A DNA stretch of 64,000 nucleotides from CAWEQW01 sp963811365 (GTDB lineage Bacteria > Actinomycetota > Actinomycetes > Propionibacteriales > Nocardioidaceae). The notes beneath the pieces were generated by a model. That model had not been told where the DNA came from, did no database searches, and saw only the letters and a program-made list of their open reading frames with translations. Numbering within the stretch: the stretch's first letter is position 1; each line of letters begins with the position of its first letter. The translations under genes and the position numbers were made by a program. The stretch lies in contig CAWEQW010000010.1 in the NCBI GenBank assembly GCA_963811365.1, positions 1-64,000 of the forward strand. The letters run 5' to 3'. This document shows positions 53,302-62,222 of the stretch, piece after piece.

Positions 53302-54372
53302 ATGGCGGAGTCGCCGGACCTCGGACAGTGGACCTGTCCCGCGCCGCTGCGCGCCACGCCGACGATCGTGCTGGGGCACGGCGGAGGTGGCGCGATGACG
53401 GGGGAGCTCGTCGAGCAGCTGTTCCTGCCGGCGTTCGGCGACGCCGCGCGTGCCGACCTCGGCGACGCCGCGGTGCTGACGCCGCCGCCGATGGGGCAGG
53501 GCGGCCGGCTGGCGATCTCCACCGACTCCTTCGTCGTCCAGCCGATGTTCTTCCCGGGCGGCTCGATCGGCGACCTGGCCGTCAACGGGACCGTGAACGA
53601 CCTGGCCATGTGCGGCGCGACGCCGCTGTGGCTGGCGACCGCGTTCATCTTGTCCGAGGGCACCCGGCTGGCCGACATCGGCCGGGTGGCCGGCGCGATG
53701 GGCCGGGCGGCCGAGCGGGCCGGGGTGCGGCTGGTCACCGGGGACACCAAGGTGGTCGACAGCGGCAGCGGCGACGGCGTCTACGTCACGACCACCGGCG
53801 TCGGGGTCGTTCCGGCCGGCGTCGACATCGGGCCGCTGCGCGCCCGCGTCGGCGACGCCGTGCTGGTCAGTGGCGACATCGGCCTGCACGGCGTCGCGGT
53901 GCTGAGCTGCCGCGAGGGGCTGGAGTTCGGCACCACGGTGCGCAGCGACACCGCGGCCCTGCACGGCCTTGTGGCGGCCATGCTCGCGACCGGCACGGAC
54001 GTCCACGTGCTGCGCGACCCGACTCGAGGCGGCGTGGCCGCGGCGCTCAACGAGATCGCCCGGTCCTCCGGGGTCGGCGTCGAGCTGGTGGAGCAGGAGA
54101 TACCGGTGCCCGAGGAGGTGCGGGACGCCTGTGGGCTGCTGGGGCTCGACCCGCTCCAGGTTGCCAACGAGGGCCGGCTGGTCGCCTTCGTCCCGGCGGA
54201 CGATGCGGAGCGGGTCCTGGGCGCGATGCGCGAGCACCCGCTGGGCCGCGGCGCACGCCGGATCGGCTCCTGCGTCGCCGCGCACCCTCGGACAGTGGTC
54301 GCCCGCACCGCGCTGGGCAGCACCCGGATCGTCGACCTTCCGGTGGGCGAGCAGCTGCCCCGGATCTGCTGA
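53302..54372 (+). CDS. hypE: Hydrogenase maturation protein HypE
   Basis: About 356 residues of the AIR-synthase-related fold: VLGHGGGGAMTGEL near the start, STDSFVVQPMFFPGGSIGDL, and GDIGLHGVAVL. The C-terminus ends PRIC; this invariant Cys is the one HypF carbamoylates and HypE dehydrates to thiocyanate. I chose the ATG over a GTG 4 codons upstream, which overlaps hypD's stop. Final gene of the hyp set. Confidence 0.94.
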   Translation: MAESPDLGQWTCPAPLRATPTIVLGHGGGGAMTGELVEQLFLPAFGDAARADLGDAAVLTPPPMGQGGRLAISTDSFVVQPMFFPGGSIGDLAVNGTVNDLAMCGATPLWLATAFILSEGTRLADIGRVAGAMGRAAERAGVRLVTGDTKVVDSGSGDGVYVTTTGVGVVPAGVDIGPLRARVGDAVLVSGDIGLHGVAVLSCREGLEFGTTVRSDTAALHGLVAAMLATGTDVHVLRDPTRGGVAAALNEIARSSGVGVELVEQEIPVPEEVRDACGLLGLDPLQVANEGRLVAFVPADDAERVLGAMREHPLGRGARRIGSCVAAHPRTVVARTALGSTRIVDLPVGEQLPRIC

Positions 54373-54377
54373 CGGTC

Positions 54378-55010
54378 TCAGCCGTGGGTGGCGGCTGAGC
54401 CGTCGGTGGCCTCCGGCCCCTCGGCCAGCAGCAGGTACAGGTCCCGCCGGGCGTTGGCCAGGATCGTGGCGGCGGCCTGCACCTGGGGCTCGGTGCCGGT
54501 GCGTCCGACCTGGCGGGCGGCGCCGTGCAGCTGCTCGAGCAGTGCCCGCAGGTCCGGTCCGCGGCGTGGCCCGCCGAAGCCGGCGAACGGGTCCGGCCAG
54601 GAGTCGCGCTGGGTGTCGACGAGCGCGCGACCGGAGTCGGTCAGCGTGACCAGCTTGCGCCCGGACGCGGAGGTCGCGGTGACGAGCTCCTCGTCCTCGA
54701 GCTGGTTGATCGCCGGGTAGACCGCTCCCGGGCTGGGCGTCCATCGTCCGCCGCTGCGCTCGGCGACCGCCTGCATCAGCTGGTAGCCGTGCATGGGCTC
54801 CTCGGCGAGGAGCAGCAGGATCGCCGTGCGGACGTCGCCACGGGGAGCACGACGCCGACCGGGACCGCCGGATCGCCGAGGGCCGCGACCGCGCGGGCGT
54901 CCCGGTCCGGGCTCTGCGGGACCGGACTCGCCGTTCGGGTCGAACAGGTCGGTGGGGTGGTGGTGCGGATGGCGGGGCTGGTACCCGCCTGCGGGGTCTC
55001 GGGTTCTCAT
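54378..55010 (-). CDS. PadR-family transcriptional regulator
   Basis: 210 residues, ATG with GAGGAGG upstream. A long Pro/Arg/His-rich head (1-58) is followed by the PadR winged helix: RTAILLLLAEEPMHGYQLMQ, then GAVYPAINQLEDEELV, and a C-terminal dimerisation helix. The family represses its own promoter and a neighbour until a ligand binds. A perfect 34-bp palindrome lies 24 bases upstream. It is divergent from the kdp operon and convergent with hypE. Confidence 0.88.
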   Translation of the reverse strand: MRTRDPAGGYQPRHPHHHPTDLFDPNGESGPAEPGPGRPRGRGPRRSGGPGRRRAPRGDVRTAILLLLAEEPMHGYQLMQAVAERSGGRWTPSPGAVYPAINQLEDEELVTATSASGRKLVTLTDSGRALVDTQRDSWPDPFAGFGGPRRGPDLRALLEQLHGAARQVGRTGTEPQVQAAATILANARRDLYLLLAEGPEATDGSAATHG

Positions 55011-55033
55011 GGGGAGAACCTCCTCTCAATGAG

Positions 55034-55067
55034 TCATGACAGTAACGATATATCGTTACTGTCATGA
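55034..55067. promoter_or_regulatory. Perfect 34-bp palindrome, PadR operator candidate
   Basis: The sequence from 55034 to 55067 is a perfect palindrome centred at 55050/55051; its core is GTAACGATATATCGTTAC with TCATGACA arms. It is far more AT-rich than its surroundings. Lying between padR and the kdp leader ORF, it could block either promoter. PadR proteins bind such dyads (ATGT...ACAT-type), and the match here is by position and symmetry rather than exact consensus. Confidence 0.7.
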
Positions 55068-55179
55068 ATGCAAGGCTGAGCCTCAGGCCGTGTCAGGATC
55101 GCGTTGGGATCGGCCGGCTCCGTGTCAGGGACCTGTCAAGGTCATCGGCCTCCGGTCCGGGCCGGCATGTACTGGGGTC

Positions 55180-55446
55180 ATGACAGGAGATCCCCGGCTG
55201 CGCAACGGTCTCGGCGCCCCCCTCGCAGTCGCGGCCACGTTCGCCGCCGCCACCGTCATGTCGGCGAGCCGCGGCCACGTCCCGCCCGGCGCCGACCTCG
55301 CCGCGATCGTCGTCCTCGTCGTCGGCCGGTACGGCGACCTGAGCCGGCACGGCCGGCGGGACGTCGTACGACTCGCTCTGCTGCTGGGCTGCGGGCTGCT
55401 CGCCGGGGTCCGGGAGCCGCACCTGCCGGAGACCCGGCATGGCTGA
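55180..55446 (+). CDS. Small membrane protein preceding kdp
   Basis: 88 residues. Two to three hydrophobic segments (GAPLAVAATFAAATVM, ADLAAIVVLVVGRYG, LALLLGCGLLAGV). Its stop overlaps the start of the 27-residue ORF that precedes kdpF, so it belongs to the kdp transcript. I do not recognise a family. Confidence 0.6.
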   Translation: MTGDPRLRNGLGAPLAVAATFAAATVMSASRGHVPPGADLAAIVVLVVGRYGDLSRHGRRDVVRLALLLGCGLLAGVREPHLPETRHG

Positions 55447-55522
55447 CGTCGCCTTCGTCGTGCTGACGGTCGCCGCCTTCGTGCTGCTCGGGGTCGTGGT
55501 GCGAGGGGTGGAGCGGCTGTGA
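55439..55522 (+). CDS. 27-residue membrane peptide upstream of kdpF
   Basis: The peptide ADVAFVVLTVAAFVLLGVVV, with start Met and end RGVERL, is one membrane helix. It overlaps the previous gene by 8 bases and kdpF by 4 (GTGA), so it is translated in line with kdpF if made at all. Its position and size suggest a KdpF-like small subunit or stabiliser. Not a recognised family from here. Confidence 0.55.
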   Translation: MADVAFVVLTVAAFVLLGVVVRGVERL

Positions 55523-55608
55523 CCGCCGAGAACCTGGTCGGGCTGGTGCTCGCCATCGGCGCGGCCTGCTACCTCGTCCTCGCCCTGCTCTTCCCGGAGA
55601 GGTTCTGA
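55519..55608 (+). CDS. kdpF: KdpF, small subunit of the potassium pump
   Basis: 29 residues, the exact usual KdpF length: LVGLVLAIGAACYLVLALLF is its single helix, ending PERF. GTG start. The TGATG overlap couples it to kdpA. KdpF stabilises the KdpABC complex in the membrane. Confidence 0.85.
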   Translation: MTAENLVGLVLAIGAACYLVLALLFPERF

Positions 55609-57272
55609 TGTCCACGTACGCGGCGGGCGCGATCTTCGTCGTCGTCCTGGTCGCCGCACTGGCCGTCGCGCACGTGCCGCTCGGCGACTACATGGCGCGG
55701 GTCTACCAGGACGAGCACCACCTCCGCGTGGAGCGCTGGGTCTACCGGGCAACCGGGGTGGACCCGGACGGCGACCAGCGGTGGGGCACCTACCTGCGCA
55801 GCGTGCTGGCCTTCTCGGCCGTGTCGATCCTGTTCCTGTACGCCCTGCTGCGTCTCCAGGGGCACCTGCCCTTCAGCCTCGGGATGCCCGGCATGGCGCA
55901 GAGCCAGGCGTTCAACACCGCGACGAGCTTCACCACCAACACCAACTGGCAGTCCTACTCCGGGGAGTCGACCCTCGGCTACACCGCGCAGGCTGCCGGG
56001 CTCGCCGTCCAGAACTTCGTCTCGGCCGCGGTCGGCATGGCGGTCGCGGTCGCGCTGGTGCGCGGCTTCGCCCGGTCGCGCACGGACCGGCTCGGCAGCT
56101 TCTGGGTCGACCTCGTGCGCACCTGCCTGCGGATCCTCCTGCCGATGGCGGTGGTCGCCGCCGTGGTGCTCCTCGCCGGCGGCGTGATCCAGAACTGGAA
56201 CGTGCCACACACGGTCGCCACCCTGGCCGGTGGCCACCAGACGATCACCGGCGGACCGGTGGCCGGTCAGGAGGCGATCAAGGAGCTCGGCACCAACGGA
56301 GGCGGGTTCTACAACGCCAACTCCGCGCACCCCTTCGAGAACCCGACGGCGTGGACCAACCTGTTCGAGGTCTTCCTGCTGCTGGTGGTCGCCTTCGCGC
56401 TTCCCCGGACCTTCGGACGGATGGTCGGCGACCGGCGCCAGGGCTACGCGATCGTCGCGGTGATGGCGATCCTGTTCCTCGGGAGCGTCGTCACCCTCAA
56501 CGTCGTCCAGGGTCTGCATCACGGGACCGTCCCCACGGCGGTCGGCGCGTCGACCGAGGGCACCGAGCAACGGTTCGGCGTGCCGGACTCCGCGACCTTC
56601 GCCGCGTCGACGACGTTGACCTCCACCGGCGCGGTCGACTCCTTCCACGACTCGTACACGAGTCTGGGCGGCGCCGTCATCCTGGTGGACATGCAGCTCG
56701 GGGAGGTGGCGCCGGGTGGCGTCGGCTCGGGGCTCTACGGGATGCTGGTGCTCGCCGTCATCACGGTCTTCGTCGCCGGGCTGATGGTGGGCCGGACCCC
56801 CGAGTACGCCCGCAAGAAGATCGGCACCCGGGAGGTCAGGTTCGCCTCGCTGTACTTCCTCACCACCCCGCTGGTCGTGCTCGTCGGCACGGCGACCGCG
56901 ATGGCCCTGCCGGGGGAGCGGGCCGGGATGGCGAACGACGGCGCGCACGGGCTGTCGGAGGTGCTCTACGCCTTCACGTCGGCGGGCAACAACAACGGGT
57001 CCGCGTTCGCCGGCCTGTCGGTGGACACGACCTGGTACAACACCGCTCTCGGCCTCGCGATGCTCCTGGGCCGGTTCCTCCCGGTCATCTTCGTCCTCGC
57101 CCTGGCCGGCTCGCTGGCGGGTCAGCAGGAGGTGCCCGTATCGGAGGGCACCCTGCCGACGCACCGGCCCCTGTTCGTGCTGATGGTGACCGGCGTCGCG
57201 GGCGTCGTCGTCGCGCTGACCTACCTGCCCGCGCTGGCGCTCGGGCCGCTCGCGGAGGGGTTGCACGGATGA
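55608..57272 (+). CDS. kdpA: Potassium-transporting ATPase subunit A
   Basis: 554 residues, ten-helix KtrB/TrkH-like channel subunit. Selectivity-filter loops are visible: SFTTNTNWQSYSGEST, ELGTNGGGFYNANSAHPFEN and LYAFTSAGNNNGSAFAG, plus a fourth loop with TTWYNTALGLAML. It forms the K+ binding and entry path of KdpFABC. It overlaps kdpB by ATGA. Confidence 0.96.
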   Translation: MSTYAAGAIFVVVLVAALAVAHVPLGDYMARVYQDEHHLRVERWVYRATGVDPDGDQRWGTYLRSVLAFSAVSILFLYALLRLQGHLPFSLGMPGMAQSQAFNTATSFTTNTNWQSYSGESTLGYTAQAAGLAVQNFVSAAVGMAVAVALVRGFARSRTDRLGSFWVDLVRTCLRILLPMAVVAAVVLLAGGVIQNWNVPHTVATLAGGHQTITGGPVAGQEAIKELGTNGGGFYNANSAHPFENPTAWTNLFEVFLLLVVAFALPRTFGRMVGDRRQGYAIVAVMAILFLGSVVTLNVVQGLHHGTVPTAVGASTEGTEQRFGVPDSATFAASTTLTSTGAVDSFHDSYTSLGGAVILVDMQLGEVAPGGVGSGLYGMLVLAVITVFVAGLMVGRTPEYARKKIGTREVRFASLYFLTTPLVVLVGTATAMALPGERAGMANDGAHGLSEVLYAFTSAGNNNGSAFAGLSVDTTWYNTALGLAMLLGRFLPVIFVLALAGSLAGQQEVPVSEGTLPTHRPLFVLMVTGVAGVVVALTYLPALALGPLAEGLHG

Positions 57273-59386
57273 GCGGCACGGTGCAGGGCGGTCTCCTGGA
57301 CCCACGGATGCTGTGGACCTCCATCCCGGACGCGGTGCGGAAGCTCGACCCGCGCACCCTCGTGCGCAACCCGGTCATGTTCATCGTCGAGGTCGCGTCG
57401 GTGTTCACGACCTGGCTGGCGATCCGCGACCACACGGCGTTCGCGGTCATCACGACCACCTGGCTGTGGTTCACGGTGCTCTTCGCCAACCTTGCCGAGG
57501 CCGTCGCCGAGGGACGCGGCAAGGCGCAGGCCGAGACGCTGCGCCGTGCGCGGACGGAGACGGCCGCCCGCCGCGTCGTCGGCTGGGAGCCCGGGGCCGC
57601 ACCCGACGACTTCCGCGAGGAGCGAGTGCCCGCGCCGCAGCTCGCCCGGGGTGACATCGTCCTCGTCGAGGCGGGTCAGCTCGTCCCCGGGGACGGCGAC
57701 GTCCTGGAGGGCATCGCCAGCGTCGACGAGTCGGCGATCACCGGGGAGTCCGCTCCCGTGATCCGCGAGTCCGGCGGCGACCGGTCGTCGGTGACCGGTG
57801 GCACCCGGGTGCTCTCCGACCGCATCGTCGTACGGATCACGCAGGAGCCCGGCGAGAGCTTCATCGACCGGATGATCGCGCTCGTCGAGGGCGCGTCGCG
57901 CCAGAAGACCCCCAACGAGATCGCGCTCAACATCCTGCTGGCGTCGCTGACGATCATCTTCCTGCTGGCGGTGGCCAGCCTGCAGCCGCTGGCGATCTAC
58001 GCCAAGGCCCAGCAGCCGGGACTGGCGGACTCGGCGGCGCTCACCGGCGACGGCGTGACCGGGGTGGTGCTGGTCTCGCTGCTGGTCTGCCTGATCCCGA
58101 CCACCATCGGGGCGCTGCTGTCCGCCATCGGGATCGCCGGCATGGACCGGCTGGTGCAGCGCAACGTGCTGGCGATGTCGGGCCGGGCGGTGGAGGCGGC
58201 CGGCGACGTGAACACGCTGCTGCTCGACAAGACCGGCACCATCACCCTCGGCAACCGGGAGGCCGTCGAGCTGATCGCGGTCCCCGGCGTGACCGAGCGG
58301 GAGCTGGCGGACGCGGCGCAGCTCGCCAGCCTGGCCGACGAGACCCCGGAGGGCAGGTCCATCGTGGTGCTGGCCAAGCAGCGGTTCGCGCTGCGCGAGC
58401 GCCGGCCGGGCGAGCTCGCGCATGCGGTCTTCGTCCCGTTCACCGCCCAGACCCGGATGAGCGGTGTCGACCTCGCCGAGGACGGTGCGGCGCGGCAGGT
58501 CCGCAAGGGTGCCTCCAGCGCGGTCCGCGAGTGGGTGCGCCTGCAGGGCGGCACACCCGGCGCCGAGCTGGGAGTCGTCGTCGACGCGATCTCCAGCGCG
58601 GGCGGGACGCCTCTCGTGGTGGCCGAGCAGGGGCCGTCGGGGGCGCGGACCCTCGGGGTCGTCCACCTGAAGGACATCGTGAAGAGCGGGATGCGCGAGC
58701 GCTTCGACGAGATGCGGGCGATGGGGATCCGCACGGTGATGATCACCGGGGACAACCCGTTGACCGCGAAGGCGATCGCCGACGAGGCCGGCGTCGACGA
58801 CTTCCTGGCCGAGGCGACACCGGAGGACAAGATGGCGCTGATCCGGCGCGAGCAGGCCGGCGGCAAGCTCGTCGCGATGACCGGGGACGGCACCAACGAC
58901 GCGCCGGCACTCGCCCAGGCGGACGTCGGCGTGGCGATGAACACCGGCACGTCGGCGGCCAAGGAGGCGGGCAACATGGTGGACCTCGACTCCAACCCGA
59001 CCAAGCTCATCGAGATCGTGGAGATCGGCAAGCAGCTGCTGATCACGCGCGGCGCGCTGACGACCTTCTCCATCTCCAACGACGTGGCGAAGTTCTTCGC
59101 GATCATCCCGGCGATGTTCGCCGTGGTGTACCCGGGCCTCGACCGGCTCAACGTGATGCGGCTGCACTCCCCTGAGAGCGCGATCCTCTCGGCCGTGATC
59201 TTCAACGCGCTGATCATCGTGGCCCTGATCCCGCTCGCCCTGCGCGGGGTGCGCTACCGGCCGACCAGCGCATCGGCGATGCTGAGGCGCAACCTGGCGG
59301 TGTACGGGCTCGGCGGCCTGGTGCTGCCGTTCGTGGGCATCAAGGCGATCGACCTGGTCGTGCAGCTCCTGCCGGGGATCCGGTGA
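57269..59386 (+). CDS. kdpB: Potassium-transporting P-type ATPase subunit B
   Basis: 705 residues with the P-type ATPase phosphorylation site LLDKTGTITLGN (about 315), the actuator motif DESAITGESAPV, MITGDNPLTAKAIA and MTGDGTNDAPALAQADVG hinge motif. Type IA pump that powers K+ uptake. It overlaps kdpC by GTGA. Confidence 0.96.
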   Translation: MSGTVQGGLLDPRMLWTSIPDAVRKLDPRTLVRNPVMFIVEVASVFTTWLAIRDHTAFAVITTTWLWFTVLFANLAEAVAEGRGKAQAETLRRARTETAARRVVGWEPGAAPDDFREERVPAPQLARGDIVLVEAGQLVPGDGDVLEGIASVDESAITGESAPVIRESGGDRSSVTGGTRVLSDRIVVRITQEPGESFIDRMIALVEGASRQKTPNEIALNILLASLTIIFLLAVASLQPLAIYAKAQQPGLADSAALTGDGVTGVVLVSLLVCLIPTTIGALLSAIGIAGMDRLVQRNVLAMSGRAVEAAGDVNTLLLDKTGTITLGNREAVELIAVPGVTERELADAAQLASLADETPEGRSIVVLAKQRFALRERRPGELAHAVFVPFTAQTRMSGVDLAEDGAARQVRKGASSAVREWVRLQGGTPGAELGVVVDAISSAGGTPLVVAEQGPSGARTLGVVHLKDIVKSGMRERFDEMRAMGIRTVMITGDNPLTAKAIADEAGVDDFLAEATPEDKMALIRREQAGGKLVAMTGDGTNDAPALAQADVGVAMNTGTSAAKEAGNMVDLDSNPTKLIEIVEIGKQLLITRGALTTFSISNDVAKFFAIIPAMFAVVYPGLDRLNVMRLHSPESAILSAVIFNALIIVALIPLALRGVRYRPTSASAMLRRNLAVYGLGGLVLPFVGIKAIDLVVQLLPGIR

Positions 59387-60237
59387 GCGCGATGCCGGAC
59401 CACCTGCCCCGCGCGCTGCGCCCCCACCTCGCTGCCGTCCGCATGCTGCTCGTCCTCACCGTCGTGCTCGGCGTCGGCTACCCGCTCGTCGTCACCGCCG
59501 TGGCCCAGCTTCCCGGCCTGCGGGCGCACGCCCAGGGATCGATGCTCACCGTCGACGGGCGGGCGGTCGGCTCGAGGATCATCGGACAGTCGTTCACCGA
59601 CGCGCACGGCCGGCCCCTCCCGGCGTACTTCCAGCCTCGTCCGTCGGCCGCGGGCACCGGCTACGACCCCACCGCGAGCGGAGCCTCCAACCTCGGACCG
59701 GAGCAGATCGGGCTGCTCACCGCCGTCTGCGCGCGCAGTCGAGCCGTCGGACTGCTCGAGGGCGTCGACGGTCGGCGACCGTACTGCACCCCGGACGGGG
59801 TGGGCGCGGTCCTGTCGGTGGTCCGCGCGCACGGCTCGACCGGGCCGGTGACCCGGGTGGTCGGTGTGACCCGGGTGTGCCCGGCCCGGCCCTTCCCCCG
59901 TCGGTACGACGGGGTGCCGGTCGCGTGCGCGAGCCCGGGCGCCGGCCAGGGCAGGGGCACCATCGTGCTGGTGCGCGGTCCCGGTCTGGCCGCACCCCGC
60001 AACCCCGTGCCCGCGGACGCCGTCACCGCCAGCGGCAGCGGCCTGGATCCGGACATCTCCGTCGCCTACGCCGCCCTTCAGTCGCCGCGGGTGGCGCGGG
60101 CCCGAGCCCTGCCGGTCGCCCGGGTCCGGGCCATGGTCCGGGCTCACACGACCGGGCGTGCGCTGGGGTTCATGGGCGAGCCCTCGGTGAACGTGCTCGA
60201 GCTGAACGCGGCGCTCGACCGGGTCGCGCCGCGCTGA
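59383..60237 (+). CDS. kdpC: Potassium-transporting ATPase subunit C (long form)
   Basis: 284 residues from a GTG overlapping kdpB (an ATG three codons later is possible). An N-terminal membrane helix and the KdpC core (GQSFTDAHGRPLPAYFQPR, ASGSGLDPDISVAYA) are present. An insert of about 75 residues between the SNLGP motif and the DAVTASGSG region carries four cysteines; typical KdpC is about 190 residues. Such inserts occur in actinobacterial KdpC as far as I recall. No kdpDE follows. Confidence 0.93.
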   Translation: MSAMPDHLPRALRPHLAAVRMLLVLTVVLGVGYPLVVTAVAQLPGLRAHAQGSMLTVDGRAVGSRIIGQSFTDAHGRPLPAYFQPRPSAAGTGYDPTASGASNLGPEQIGLLTAVCARSRAVGLLEGVDGRRPYCTPDGVGAVLSVVRAHGSTGPVTRVVGVTRVCPARPFPRRYDGVPVACASPGAGQGRGTIVLVRGPGLAAPRNPVPADAVTASGSGLDPDISVAYAALQSPRVARARALPVARVRAMVRAHTTGRALGFMGEPSVNVLELNAALDRVAPR

Positions 60238-60247
60238 ACGGACCGGG

Positions 60248-61105
60248 CTACCCGCCCAGCGTGGCCAGGTAGGCGCGCAGGTCGGTCTCGAAGGCGACGT
60301 TGTTCTTGGCCACGTGGTGGAAGGAGAGCCAGGTCCTGGCGGCCGCGACGAACTCCGCCTGAGGGTCCGCCGGCGTCGGCGTCGGCGGGGCCACGGTGAG
60401 CGGCGCGAAGATCGTGCAGTCGCCCTGGTGGCTCAGCAGGGTGCGCATGTCGTCCCAGGTGACGTAGGCGCGGCCGGTGTGCCCCCAGGAGTCGCCCCAG
60501 GAGTTCTGCAGCCACACCCGCCGGTGCTCGACGTCGAGCTCGTCGAGACAGTACTCGTGACCGCCGGCGACCCGGCCGGTGATCGAGAGCCGGCCGTCGG
60601 CCGCCGGGTTGAACATGTCCTGGCGCCACTCGGTCCCGACGATCACCGGCTGCTTGGCGAGCGCGGACAGCAGCGCCTCCAGCGAGAAGGCGTGCTGGTA
60701 GCCGCTGATCAGCTTGCGCTTCAGCAGCACCTTGGCGACGGACAGCCCGTCGGAGCCGGTGTCCTGCGGCGGGTACGCCCCGGCGACGTCGTCGAGATGG
60801 GTCGCCGCCGAGTACACCCCGACGGCGTACTCCTCGTCGGCCTGCGCGTCGCTGCCCAGCACCGCCTTGACCACCGACTCCGCCCAGAACGGCTGGTAGG
60901 ACAGGCACTTGGCGCCCGCGTTGCCGGTGCAGGAGCCGAGATGGCCCTGGTCGAGCGTCGGGATCTGGGACTGGTGCCGCACCGACGCGAGGGTGCTGGG
61001 GTCGGCGGCGGCGAACGCGTACTGCCAGGACCGCGGGTCGTGGCGGACGTGGCGGCCGAGCCGCGGATCGCTCGGCTCTTCGAACTTCAACACGTAGTCG
61101 GTCAT
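60248..61105 (-). CDS. C1 (papain-like) cysteine peptidase
   Basis: 285 residues without a signal peptide. Cys in DQGHLGSCTGNA (about 59), His in GGHEYCLDE (about 182) and Asn in WLQNSWGDSWG form a papain triad. A bacteriocin-maturation or self-defence role is possible; papain-like enzymes are unusual among bacterial cytosolic peptidases. It is convergent with kdpC, ending 10 bases away. Confidence 0.85.
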   Translation of the reverse strand: MTDYVLKFEEPSDPRLGRHVRHDPRSWQYAFAAADPSTLASVRHQSQIPTLDQGHLGSCTGNAGAKCLSYQPFWAESVVKAVLGSDAQADEEYAVGVYSAATHLDDVAGAYPPQDTGSDGLSVAKVLLKRKLISGYQHAFSLEALLSALAKQPVIVGTEWRQDMFNPAADGRLSITGRVAGGHEYCLDELDVEHRRVWLQNSWGDSWGHTGRAYVTWDDMRTLLSHQGDCTIFAPLTVAPPTPTPADPQAEFVAAARTWLSFHHVAKNNVAFETDLRAYLATLGG

Positions 61106-61259
61106 CGAGGTTCACCTCGGGAAAGTGGTACTGCCGGAGCCGCTGGAGGAGCGTCGCGCGCTCCGGGGACGGGGAGCCTTCCGTGAGCCGGCCCCCCGCC
61201 GTGTCTGCACTCCAACAGGTTCGCGAGGGGTCGGAAGTAAAGTCAATGGCCCCTTTCGA

Positions 61260-62222
61260 CTACGGGTGCGCGTCGGCGGCCGCCAGCAGCCGCTCGCCCA
61301 GCAGGCGCGCGGCGCGTCGCAGCTCCGGCCCGCCGACGATCCGGTAGGTCGCGCGCACGGCGGCCAGCTGCTCGGCGTACCACCCGGGGTTGCTGGTGCT
61401 GCCGACCAGCCGGGTGGTCGCCGCGTCGACCGGGTCGAGCCGGCCGAGCACCCGCGGGACCCGGCCGGTCAGCCGCTCGACGGGCTCGTCGATCACCACC
61501 AGCGCGTCGTACTCCCACCCGTCCGCGAGGTGCTCCTCGAGGGTGCTGACCGGGTCGAGGTCGGGAGGCGGGCGGAAGGTGCCGCCCAGCAGCTCCACGG
61601 CACGGACCCGGTCGACCCGGTAGGCGCGCAGGTCGTCGTGGGCGTGCGAGCGGCACAGCAGGTACCAGCGGCCGTGCCGCACCACCACCGCCCACGGGTC
61701 CACGTCGGTGCTCCAGTCCGCCCCCGCCTCGGAGCGGTAGGCCAGCCGGACCGACCGGCGGTCGGAGCAGGCCTGGACCAGCACCGCCGTCGTCGACGGG
61801 TCCGGCCGGGCCGCGGACCGGTCGGGAGCCGGCTCAGCGGCGCGGCGGACCGCCTCGGCCTGGGCGGCGACGGGCTCCGGCAGCGCCCGGACGATCTTGC
61901 CGAGCGCGCTGCCGACCGGCTCCGTGGGGTCGCCCGCGTCGTGGTGCCCGTCGAGCACGGCCATCACCAGACCGAGCGCCTCCGCGCCGCTGAACACCAA
62001 CGGGGGCAGGCGGAGGCCGCGGCCGACCCGGTAGCCGCCGTAGGGCCCGCGGACCGACTCGATGGGTATGCCGGCCTCCCGAAGGATGGTGACGTAGCGC
62101 CGGGCGGCCCGGTCGGACACCCCGAGCCGGTCGGCCAGCCGGTCGGCCGTGATACCGGGGCTGCCCTGCACGAGCTCGAGGGCGAGCAGCGCGCGGGCGG
62201 TGGGGCTCGGTGCGGTCTCCAC
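61260..62222 (-). CDS. YafY-type HTH_11/WYL transcriptional regulator
   Basis: 320 residues, GTG start. N-terminal HTH (LALELVQGSPGITADRLADR, then VSDRAARRYVTILREAGIPI) and WYL domain (about 145-300) containing RHGRWYLLCRSHAHDD. WYL domains sense nucleotides or DNA ends in defence, repair and other systems. No defence genes are adjacent; its target is unknown. It is divergent from the amidohydrolase gene. Confidence 0.88.
   Translation of the reverse strand: METAPSPTARALLALELVQGSPGITADRLADRLGVSDRAARRYVTILREAGIPIESVRGPYGGYRVGRGLRLPPLVFSGAEALGLVMAVLDGHHDAGDPTEPVGSALGKIVRALPEPVAAQAEAVRRAAEPAPDRSAARPDPSTTAVLVQACSDRRSVRLAYRSEAGADWSTDVDPWAVVVRHGRWYLLCRSHAHDDLRAYRVDRVRAVELLGGTFRPPPDLDPVSTLEEHLADGWEYDALVVIDEPVERLTGRVPRVLGRLDPVDAATTRLVGSTSNPGWYAEQLAAVRATYRIVGGPELRRAARLLGERLLAAADAHP

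Noticed and set aside
55068..55179. Possible c-di-AMP (ydaO-like) riboswitch before kdp
   Set aside because: The 112-base leader lacks the conserved ydaO segments; only a repeated GTGTCAGG is visible, which is not enough.
57221..59167. Long minus-strand ORF across kdpB
   Set aside because: Shadow of kdpB, with His/Arg-rich composition and no recognisable domain.
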